From assembly GCF_001640805.2 (NCBI RefSeq), contig NC_066853.1, positions 25,312,378 to 25,376,377 on the forward strand: a DNA stretch of 64,000 bases. Direction: 5' to 3'. The DNA comes from Lates calcarifer. Taxonomy: Eukaryota > Chordata > Actinopteri > Centropomidae. The notes under the pieces were generated by a model that saw only the letters and a program-made list of their open reading frames with translations, was not told the DNA's origin and searched no databases. A program made the translations under genes and the position numbers. Below are positions 9,901-21,900 of this stretch, one piece after another. How positions within the stretch are numbered: the stretch's first letter is position 1; every line of letters begins with the position of its first letter.

Positions 9901-12900
9901 GGGGAGTTGGACTGGTGTAAACGGAATGTAAATACCATGTGAGGATGTTCCATAGGCTCTTTTGTCTTTTTAAATCACCTCGGCTGATATGAGTTGAAGG
10001 TGTCAGTTATCACAGGAAGGATCCTGGTTTTCACTGATGAAAATCAGAACATGATGTGGTCCTGTGCGTGTGGTGCGACCTGAGCTATGCTGCTGAAACT
10101 GATAGTTGATAAATCAGTTAGTTAGTTAATGTAACTGTTAACAAATGTCATGATCAATTACTGCTTCACGTCTTTTATTCTGCCTCTCACATGTGACCAT
10201 TTGCTGCTTTTCTCTGTTGCTCAAACAACCACTTGAAGACATCACTTTAGGAAATTTGGATGAATATTTTTCACTGTTTCCCCACATTTAATGGACACCA
10301 TGATTAATCAGTCAACCGTAAAAAAGGATCAGTAATGTAAAGAATTGTTTGTTGCAGCCATAAATATCAGTGAACAGGATTTATTTCTTAAAATGATGTT
10401 TAAAATTCTAAAGAAACTGTATCAGTACACCTGATTTATTCAGAAAACATTAGGATCAGAACTCTACTCAGTTTAACCAGTGAGCACAGACTGACCAAAA
10501 CAGTGTGATAAGAAAAGGATGTCAGGCTAATATAAACTAAATAGTTTGAAATGACAAAAGACACAAAATCAAATGTTTATTAGGCTATCCCTGATGATCA
10601 AATACACAATGCATATGTACAGATGAATGACAAAAGGAAACATGATGATGATGGTGGAGCTTCACTGTCTGACCAGACAGATAGAAACCAGCAGTGCTTC
10701 TGAGCTGCATTGCTTTCACCAGACTCCAGATTTCTATTGTGTCAGTTAACCAAAAAGAAGGTTTAAAATGTTTTAATAACTTGGATTTTAAACCCACAAA
10801 TCCATAATGAAATAAAATACAGTAAAACACCTGCATGTCTTCAGGTGTAGCTACGGCCCTAGGTGGAGGTGGAGTGTTCCTAACACACCCACATCAGCTC
10901 AAAATGGAAGATTTTGTTGCTGCTGCAGTGTTATTGGCTGTTATCACCAGTGTGTCACAAACAAACATCCTGATATAACATTTATAGGTAAATTTATGCT
11001 GTTCTTCCCACGTTTCAGAAAACAGAGGACTGAACTGATAGACTGAAGTTAGATCACAGTAAACTCATTCAGTCTTACTATGAATGGACTGTTTTTGTTT
11101 TTGTTCTGGCTCTTGATTCTGTCTTGAAAGTGTTCAGTCTGAATCATGGATTTATACAGGTTGGTGTTGACTTGTGAAGATCTCTATTATAAACCCAGAC
11201 TGAGCTACAATGCACCTGGCTCAGGCTGTCTTGATTTTATACTCCTGACAAATCATTACAACTCAATTAAATAAATTCAGGTCAGGAACAATATATCTGT
11301 CAGGAAGTGTCAGAGTGAGGAAAAGGACAGTTTACTTTTTTAAAGGAACAAGCTTTCAAACTGTGAGCAGCACCCAAATCAAAAGGCCAAATCAGCAAAT
11401 GCTGCTGACGTCACTCTGCTAGGTGCTGATACTGTATCCTGTCCTGGCCTCCAGGCAGAGTGAAATGTTAGCCTATCAGCATCAGATTACAGCCTGCTGA
11501 TTGGCTCTGATAAGTGTAACAGTAGCGCAGACTGTGTGGATGTGGAGTGGTGTTGTTACCTTGAGTCCAGTCCAAGGTCAGACAGTCCTACAGGCTTGAC
11601 CCACAAAATTATTTTTTTCCTCATGTTAAAGGTAGAATAGACATTTCAGGTCTCCCTCATGTTATCGGGCTGCTAATGGAAGTCCTTTTCTCACCTAGAC
11701 TGACTTGGTGATCACAGTAAAATAAAAGATGTGTACATTAGTGCTATCTGCCTGTTCAGTATTTTGACACACTGATGACTGGTTGGTTGTTCAGCCTGTC
11801 TTGTTCCACCACCTTTGGTTTACACTGGTTTAAACTTCATGGACTGCCATGAAATATTGTGTTGACATTCATGTGCATTCATGTTTTTCTTATTTGACAA
11901 AACAATCTAATTAGAAGGTCCATTTAGTAGCTCTTGTGTGGCTTTTGATTGAACCACAGGCTCTTCTACATCAGACGCAGTTGACCCAATTTTCTACTGA
12001 AGATGTTCAGATTTTCAGGTTCCTCAGAATTTAAGGGGTTCCCCCATCCATTATCTATACTGCTTATCCTTAAGAGTGGAGGGGGGACTAGAGCCAGCTG
12101 ACATTGGGTGAAAAGCGGGGTACACCCTGGACAGATCGCCAGTTTATTACAGGGATGACATTCTCACCTATGGGTAATTTACAGTCACCAATTAACCTGC
12201 ATGTCTTTGGACTGTAGGAGGAAGCCAGAGCAAACAGTTGTTGACAAAGCAGTCCCAGCATGAGGCCCATTTAAAGGCCACACTGTGTGTGTGGGATCTG
12301 TTGGGTTTCTCTCTGTAAATTTTATAAGATAAAGAGTACGGTCTAGACTTGCTCTATATGTACAGTGCCTCGAGATAACTTCTGTTGTGAATTGGCGCTA
12401 TATAAATAAAATTTGACTTGACTTGATCTTCCTCAGCAGATGGATTTTGCCCAGTTAACTGGGGATGTAGGGAATTTAGCCTCAACTCTTTTTTTGGTCA
12501 CTTCCATTTATTGTCTGTGTTTTGATTGGTGGTAAGCTATTATCAATCACAGACTTTCCTCACAGATGTTTCACATTAAAAGTCTCCCGGTGTGTCAAAG
12601 GACATAATCCCTCTCTCTCCTGGTAGACCTTTAATCTGAAACATCTGCAGGAAGTTTTGAGCAATGTTGAAGTGATTGAAAATAATCAGTGACTGAAACA
12701 GTATTTGTGTTAAAAAAAAAAAAAAAGAAAAAGTGTGTGCTCAGCAGAGTGGATCTCCGCATATGACCAGAGACATTATGAGGGAGACAAAACACTTAGA
12801 GAATCTTGATAAGAACAGTCTGGATTGAGCTGTAAAACAGGTTGGTGTTGTGAAACCTTGCACATTTATAGAAGTTTTTTTTGCAGCCAGATTTGACTGG

Positions 12901-15900
12901 TAATTCTATACATGCAGTTTTTAAGTCCCAGTAACCATCAGTAGTAAAGTCAAAGTTTTAGACAGGAGCCTGGTCTTAGAATAGGCCAAAATAAGGGTGT
13001 TGCCAAGATGGCTGCTGAGTGGTGAGACTTGTCTAGAAGGGCTCTGGTATGACCTGACTCTGTTGGATTGATGGAAATGGACCTGATACTAACATTTTAT
13101 ATTAGGTATTAACAGCGAGTAACTCTTTATTTGCCTGTACTGCCATTATTTGAATATTATTTAACGTGGTTTGGTCTGCTGTTAGGTTTCATCATGTAAA
13201 TGTCACTTTGCTTCCCTAACTGGTCCAAGGCCAGCTGACTGTGCTGGTTTCACATTCTGCCCAGGTTTCATGCTTCATATCAACAGCCTGGTGTTTAGTT
13301 TAGATCATAAATGTGATTTCTTTGCTCAGGTTGACCTAGCTGTGAGCATATGTCTGTCCAGGGACAGATTAGAAGCTGTGTCAGAGGACACAATCTGCAC
13401 TCACAGCGGCAGTAGGTTTGACTGAACTCAAGCCCGCTGCCAGCAGAGAGATGCCTGGAATTCTTCTCAGAGACAGAGTTGCCTACCTGGAGCTACCTTT
13501 TCACTTACACACAGAGGTTAAAAGTTCATGTGTGTTTGTGAGGGCTGCAGAGGGAGGCCTGGAGGAGGAGCAGGCCAGGCTCCAGATGTTGCTGTTGCCT
13601 GGGGAAACCTGTGGCTTTTTTTCCTCTCATTAAGTCCTGTTGTCTGCAAACACTCTCTACCCTCATACCTTAAGAGCAGACTGCCTGTCATCTTTGCTGA
13701 CCACTTTTCAAAACATATATCACGGTGTTCAGCAGTTTTCATATCTAGCTGCCAACCTGCAGGCAGCTTGTGGTTTCAGTTCATTTCCATAATGTATGAA
13801 AATCATCTTGCAGATTTGATACATGCCAACTGAAACATTTAGTTTGTGTGAAGTTTGTACAGTGCATGTGCACATCCGAAATGGCCACACAAGCTTCAAG
13901 CATCACATTTGACTTATTCTCCTTTCTGCTTTGGAAGAATAGTTTAAGTGGTGTTAAATACTGAAAAGGTCTATAGTGACTATAAACCAATTTAAAACCG
14001 CTATCCTTCCCTAACACACAACTCAAACTTTGTCTCCAGTGTAAAAGTTCTGAGCTTTGTACATCCAACCATTTACCCTGACCTCCTCCCTCTGTTGAGT
14101 ACACACTATTTGCTCCAAAACATATTTGGCAAAGTAAAGGAGTATGACAGGAGCATATAGAAGACAGGGTTGTAAATGCAGACTCATGTAAAATCCTGTC
14201 ATCTCTTGATAACAAACTCTAATCTCTGACAAAGTGGTAATATGCAGATATAAAGGAGGAGTAGAAGCACCCAAGCTGTAAAACACAATGTTCCCCCAGA
14301 GCACCATAAATGAAAGGCTCAGTCTGTTGATATTCTACATTGTTCTTACTGTACAGACTCAAACCAACAAGCATTGTCTCTGCACCCAAAGCATGATATA
14401 TCTGATTCCACCGAATGTGGATTAATCCGCCACTGAAAATAGTCCCCAACAAATGCTCTCGTTTGTCTGTTTAGAACTACACTGAGCAGCTGTTTATGGA
14501 AATTAGTTTAAAATGTAACTGTGTATTTATCAGGTGTTTTTAAAGATTTACGTTTTCAGCAACAACCAATGAACTGAGAGTTGCAGACAGGAAGTCAGAG
14601 TACAAAGAGACTAAGAGTATTAACACACTGACTGTGTTTACATGCACTTAACAGTAACCAGGCTTTTCACAGACAGCTGATTTTTAAAATGTCATATAAA
14701 TGACAAACCTGGTGTTAAAAATCCGGGTAGGGGATTAGAGAAACCTGATATCGCTCAGTAAATGTCTCCTGAAGAACACTAATTTCTTTCTCACCTATAT
14801 GGGCAACTGGGCTTTTTACGAGTGAGCGTGTGCAGGACCACAGACAGGAAGTAACAGAGTGGAGTGGCTTGATGAAAGGAAAGATAATTAAATGGAGTGA
14901 TTTGTCTGTGTCTGTGTATTTCTAATTCTAGGTGTCAGTTTTATGTCACGCTGCTGCTATGATGTCTAACAACAGATGGTTTCCCTGTCCATCTTTGCTG
15001 AGAACTGCATGAGTCATGGGTGAAAAATAGGCGAGATGCTGCAATAAGACTCAATCTGCACCTCAGATGTGCATCTCACATAGACTGCATGGCTGCTCCG
15101 ACCTGTTAACAGGTGAAGCAGGTGGTGATGCCCAGGTCTAATGCCATCAACCGACTAAAAAACAAAACAAAACAAAGCTGCTATTACAGCTACTACTACA
15201 GCGTGTGCATCCTCTGGTTACACATGTAACCTGATTTCTCCTTTACTAAGTGCCTGTAATTGCACTGATTAGTTAGTTAGCCTCGGTTCAAACATGGGAT
15301 TTGTTGAGCATGAAGAAATAACTCCAGCCTTTCAGTTAGATATAACTGGACTTTGGAAACCTGCTGAGTGTTGTTTTTAAAATGTGTCAGTGTTCATAGA
15401 CATCAGAGTTGTTGCAGCTCTCTCTGTGAGTGCTGTCTCAACAGCCTCTGTAGAGGTCTGACAGTGTTGATGCGATCAATATGAAGAATGATGTGATGGA
15501 AACTGCTAGACAAGTGGATGAAGGAGGAGCACTGCATTGGTCTACAGATTGTAAATATTGATTAGAAATATATTTATCTCTCCTGACCTGATGAAGGATC
15601 CAGTTTCCAGCTGGCTGGGTGAATGTGTATCTACAAAACACTTTTATGTGAGTGACTAGCTGCTACTCTAATTGAAAGGCAGAATCTGAGCATTGTTTTG
15701 ATGAGTGTATGTGGGACTTTGGATTTGGCTAACCCAGTGTCTCATTTCTTTTCCATCTGGAGCTGTGGTTGAGCTGTGGCTGGCTGCTGAGCTCTGTTTA
15801 TAGAAAGCTCTGACTGTGCTAAAACATCAAACCAACAGAACATGACATAGCCAAAGTAGTCAATAGCTAATGTTTTATACAAACATTTTAGACAGGACTT

Positions 15901-18900
15901 TATATACCTCAGTGGCTAAGACCCAACCCTTTATTTGAAACAGGCGTATATTAGGGACAGCCCTTTGCTTTTTAGCTCTGTTCTATAGTTAATTCAAACC
16001 CAAAACATAACATGTCATTCTCACCTCACTGTTGCTTTTTGTTTCTCTTCTCTGACAGAAATACTGATTATTTACAGTCACTGCTACCATCAGTATCTAC
16101 TCTACTCTTCATGTGCAGATGTTTCATATTAAAACTCTTCGAATAGCTCCAAAGACATAACCCCTTGCTCATCTAATAAGCTTTTATTCTGAAAAAAATG
16201 CAATACAAGTGTTGAGTTTCACTGATATCTGTTTGAAAAGGTACTGTAAAAGTAATTAGAACTTATTAGTTGTAATCTAATATTCTCTGTTCTCCTGCTT
16301 CAGGGCTGATAAACCTAGGACAGCACAGTAACATTAGAAGTGGACATCATTCACTTCAAACCTGAGAGTAGAGCCCTGAAAAAGGAGAGGGGAGGAGTGT
16401 GGTGTGTAGAGTGTGTCTTTGCATACATGTGTGAATGTGTTGTGTTTATTCTAGCAGTACCCACAGAGGCAGTTGAGTATCAGTCTAACAACAAACTTAC
16501 ACAGTGACACAGGGACAGACGGACAGGAGAGACCTGATGTCTGGGTTAACACACATCTGCATCAGTGTGTTGGAGCTACAGCATAAGAAGAGCATGTCTT
16601 GTTTGTTTCTAACTTCCTGCTGAATGAATCATGAAGCAGATTTCTGTTTGGGCTGTAATAATATATAAAGAAAATGATACAGCTTAAAGATAGTAATGCT
16701 GTATAGTTAGGTTGGTGATGCTTTCCTACAAATAATCAGCAGCATGAAGAATGCAGGCAGGGTTTACATCACCCACGAGGGCTGGTTAACAGTAAGGAGA
16801 TTTACTACATTTGTGTATTATGTATTTGAGTAACAAAAAAACTATCTTCCAGAGGAAGATGGTAGGAACCCAATGACCAGAAAGATTTGGACATTATCCA
16901 TGGGTTATTTTCAGGTTATGCCACAGACAGCTGTCATCTCAATGGTTACACTCTGAAAGGTCATTGGAAAACAACCTGAGTGCTGTCATGGAGCTCACTG
17001 TCTTCGCTCTCTCCTGGAAAACAACGCCTCTCTCTGGAGCTGATCATGTGTAGTGACCCTAATGAGACTCCTGAGTCCCTCACCTTTCACTGTTAAGGTT
17101 TAAACAGAACTTTTTGATCATAACAGTTTCACTGCAGGTTGTGATTGCTTTACAACCTGTGTCTGCAAAATAATAAAGCAACAGTAATACCACTTATTAT
17201 TTTAGCTGCAGTTTTGTATATTTTGACACAATGACCCAAAACAGTTTGACTGTGCACAGTGTGGTGTGGAAACATGGGACGACACAAACAGCTTGTATCC
17301 TGACTGTACTGTTACCTGTAGGGTCCATAATGGAACACAAGCTAATCATACCACATTTCTGACCACCATTTTGTATTTGTTTGTTTATTAATTTTTTTAG
17401 AGGCAGACAAGTTTGTGTGAGATTGACTGAGAGATCTGATGGTGTGTGTTCATACTGGATTCACATCAGAGACCATGAGTTTAATAGAGAAGAAGTAAAA
17501 TTGTAATCCATCCTAACCAGACAAACCAGAAGCCAATGCAAAGATGCAACAATTACATCAGTTACAGTTATTTCTTTTTTTTTAGTATATAGCAATAGTC
17601 CAGCCAACAGGAGATAAGTCTAACCTTTTTTCTTACTCTGGACTGATTTTGGATTGAGGTTCAGCTGCATGTTAGCTGTCACGACGTATCTGAACCTGAG
17701 TTTTACTGTAGTGTATCTGTGACTAAACTTGTCCTGTATGTAATTGATTATATGCTACTGACTGCCACATCATTAGGTACTGCCTCCTGCTTCCAGTCCT
17801 GGTGTGGTTAGTCAGTTGTACTCCATCTTAAATCCTCTTTGTCTTACTTTGCAGAGACCATCCTGTACACAGAGCCCCCCCGCTGTATGTTTATTTATAA
17901 CTTCCTTGTGTCCAGATTCCATCCTATCCCTGTGGTCTGATCGCTTTACTTCATGACATCATACTAACACACTACATTTGAATCTGTTCGATCTCTGTCC
18001 CCTTCCTCAGTCCTCACAACTAATCCCAAAGCAACGTCATCTGGAGCTGACTTTGACTTTAATATTCTCAACCTCAATATCTCTGACCACGGGTTAATTA
18101 TTATGAAGACTGACATCCCAAAACTGCTGTAACAGTCTGTCTCAAAGCCTACAAAGACTGGATGCCCCCCCACCTACTATTGTCACTCAAGATTCAAAGG
18201 GTATTGTCTTTTACTCTACACAGGCTCAGGAGTGAGCGTCCTGACAACTCAACCTGAGACCTTTCCATAGAAATCAGTCTACACGGTGGCTATGGAAAAA
18301 GTCATTTTTGATTTCCAAAGTCATAAATGAACTTTGAGGAACTTAAAGTGAAGCTTGGGCTTTTGGAGGCCACTGTGGATGTGGTGCCCCGGGGCAGTTG
18401 TCTACATTTGCCAGCTTGGCATTTGACCATGTAACTTTTTTTTCCCTTTCTTTTTCTTGTTTGTTTATTAAGAATGACCACAAATTTTGTTTGGTCGCCA
18501 TGGACAGATGTTCTGAGAGTAATAATTTACTAAATCTTGGCACTGGGGTTTTGTACAACATGAAGATTCTGTCTGGTGAGTGAGAATATCCACAGAGCAT
18601 TCCTGTGCTGGATGAAAGCGCCAAACAAAAGCTATGAATCTGTGTGTCTGAAACTTTGGCTTTACTTTTAGATTCATAAATAACTAGTTTGGTTGCTTTA
18701 CATGCAAACATGAGAAAGGATAAAGAGCTGTGTAACATGGTGGTGGTGCTTTACGTGTCTGATCTAACTTTTATTTACTTAAGTTAAACCTGAGGGATTA
18801 AATTGTAGCTTATTATCATTATTCTATACAAAAATAGACTGCTGAATTATTCACTTGACAGTATTTCATTAAGTGCATACAATAAAGGTTTAATAGAGCA

Positions 18901-21900
18901 GAAATGGAAAAGGAAAGAAAAATCTAAATAAACAGTGCGTGACTGTATTTATTTGAGGCAGAGGATTTCCAAGTGTGGGGATCAGAAGAGTATTTGTTGG
19001 CGAGACACTGTGAAGGGAGACTGTGGTTTTCTGTGAGTCTGTTAAAATGGAAAATTCATTCAATCATAGTTTGATATATTGTTTCACCCAGAGGCAGTGC
19101 GAGTCCCTGGAAGAGCTGTAATGGCAAAAGGCTAGTGGGTGTTCTCTCATCACTGTGAACCAAGTCTCCACACAGGGTTACCATCCATCTGCAGCTGCTG
19201 TCAAAATCACTGTTTCATTCCAGAATATTTCAGGTCCAGTTCAAACACAATGTACTGATTGATGTTCATTGCGCATGCTTGCTCATCCTTAAAAACATCA
19301 CCTGGATTATATTGCTGGAATGTAACTGAGCAAGGCTGCAGATAGAATTCTTCTTTCAAGTGTGTCTGTGTGTGTGTGTGTGTGTGTGTGTTGTGCCCCC
19401 TGCAGGTGTATAAGGAGAGGGCTATGCAGCAGGCGTCATTCTCTGTGGATACTGCTCGTCCTGCTTGTCGTCTGCATTGCCATTCAGACCTTTGTCGCTC
19501 GCCAGGCCAGGTAACGTTACACACACAGCAATCTGCCCATGTTCTGGCCAAACAATAACTTCAAACCTCTGACCAAAGTCAAATTGACTAAATAACAGGG
19601 ATTTTTTTCTGTTCTTTCCAGTTTAAGTTTGTCACCTTTCATTTACATCTTTTACAGCCTTGATAAACATCACACACACCACTGTGACACACAAAATACT
19701 GGTGATGATGATAGTGGTGTGAAACTTAATGTTCACATAATAATTCACCCCACCAGTTGGCTGACTGAAATTGTAATAAAATAATAAATACTCAAGATGA
19801 ATATGTCATGTCATGTCTTATCACATCGTTACCATGAGCTGAGGACAAAGTTTGAATACTGCTAAAAATGATTCTCATTTTTCCAAAAATACTTGAACCT
19901 ATGATCTTTGATCTATATGTGTTTGTGTGTTTCTATACACCTGTGTTTCACCTGCTGTGGGCATATCTACTGAAACAAAACACCTCCTCTGGATCTTATA
20001 TTCCCATATACCTAGAATATAACAATAAACTTATCAGCTCAAGGTTTCTTCCTCATATTTTGGTGTAACCAAAATGGAGTCTTAAATAGACTACCTCCAT
20101 CCTGAATCAGACTTCAGAGTGGCGTTAGAGCAGATTATCACTAACATTACAGCTAAATTGTGTTGTCCTATCAGTTTAGAAATTGGAAAAAAAAAAACAA
20201 AACAAAAAACCCCCCACAATTTTCAGTAAAAATCTGTCTGAATGTACTTGATCCTCCTGAAAATCCCCCAGTCAGCTTGCTAACATTTGCTCTCTAGAGA
20301 CATATGGACACTTATGATACCTTGGCCTCAGTACAGACAGAACAAACTTTCACTGTTGGTTAGCCTGAATATGATAAATGCTGAACAGACACAAACAGCA
20401 TGTTGGGTGCAAGATAGGCAAATCTACAAGCTGCCCACACATTAGTCAACCTGGCAGTGGTAAGTTAGTCAGTTAGCAGTTCCTTAGCATCCTCCTGCCC
20501 ATCTAGCACCAGGAGCTAAATGAAACCTTGTCATGACCGCTTCTGATGAGCATGAATTAGAGCATGATGTCCAGTGATTTGTAATATTTAGTATATGCAG
20601 AAAAACAGAAGGACATTTTTCAACCCTGCTCTGGACCCTAGATTTAAGGTTAAATTTTATCTATCTGTCTATTCACACTGTAGTCCACGTAGCAATCAGA
20701 CAAGGTAACAAGTTCATTTTCTGGTGTCATGAGAATTTTGGAACCTAAAAGAATTGGCAGACTCTGCTGTAAATTATTTCAATGCTGCACATGATATTAC
20801 ATCATACTGACTGTGTTTAGGACTTCTTCCAGGAGTGACAAGCTGACGGAACTACCACATCTAAGATTCACTGTCAACAAACAGCACCTGTTTCCTACTC
20901 GGCAAAATCACTGGGAAGGCCTTCATTCTGAATCTTCACTGGCAGTAAAGCAGAATGTAAGGGTGCTACAGACAGAAAGACCTTCAGATCTTCATCATCA
21001 GAATGGAGGATATGGAAAGCCATCACATGATGTTTTGTTGAGACATGTGGATAAAATCAGGAACCTTGCTACAGCCTCTCAAATAGAGGCAAGAAGAGTT
21101 TCACCTGGAAAGATGCTTCTACTAAAACATGGAAACAAGCCTGGCCTCGGACATCCAGGGTCTTTGTCCCTCCATAGCACTAGGAAAGGTTTAACTGTAG
21201 GCACAGACAAAAGGCTCATCAACACTCCCATTCCAACCAGTTTTTTAAAGGCTCACATCAACAGTATCCACAGTAAAGCAACCTGCCACCCAAAGTCTCA
21301 CATTGTTTTCCTCAAGACACACAAAACAGCCAGCAGCACCATCTTAAACATCCTCTATCGCTATGGTGAAAGCAGGAACTTGACCTTTGCCCTCCCCCTG
21401 AACAAACACAGCCAGTTGTTTTACCCATTCTTTTTTGCATCACATTTCGTGGAAGGAGTCAGCAGCAGAAGTGTGAAGGAGTTCCACATCATGTGCAACC
21501 ACATGAGGTTTAGAAAATCTGAGGTGAGCTTCATCCAAAAATGATTCAAGTTGTGCTGTTTAGCAAAATTTTCAGCCCAGTTTACATGTGAACTCCATAT
21601 GGGCTAAATGTGTTAACAGGCTTGAGATGGACAAATTGTGAGGCCTCACTAAGGGCTAAGTGTAGGTAAGGTGAATAAAATGAAAATGAAATATGATGCC
21701 TTTTTGAAACCAATGTTGCCATTTGCTCCATTAGCACAGTTGATATAATCTCTATGAGGATGGTAGTTAATAAAAATGTACAAATAATCCAGAAGAAATT
21801 TGTTGTACTCACTTTACCCTTGAGATCCGCCAATGTATCCAATGACAAATTGGCAAACTGTGTCATCAGCTTCCTGTGGTCCCAAATGAGTTGGTACAGT

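Larger units (their letters stand above)
9651..19405 (+). other. Intron 1 of the sulfotransferase gene (9.8 kb)
   Basis: Bounded by GTAAGT and CTGCAG. It contains dispersed repeats (12043-12265, 12290-12425), a possible retroelement scrap near 18 kb, and otherwise unannotated A/T-rich DNA. Open frames such as those at 13.4-14.4 kb show no recognisable domain. Large first introns often carry enhancers, but none can be identified from this sequence alone. Confidence 0.6.

Noticed and set aside
13781..14452. Minus-strand frames of 144, 94 and 77 codons in intron 1
   Set aside because: I considered a reverse transcriptase remnant, but no catalytic motif or ordered family blocks could be found in any frame.
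18343..18738. 131-codon minus-strand frame in intron 1
   Set aside because: No recognised domain, overlapping open frames on the other strand, and no transcript signals.
19207..19551. 114-codon minus-strand frame across exon 2
   Set aside because: It overlaps the supported + strand exon 2 and includes the translated microsatellite; no family resemblance.
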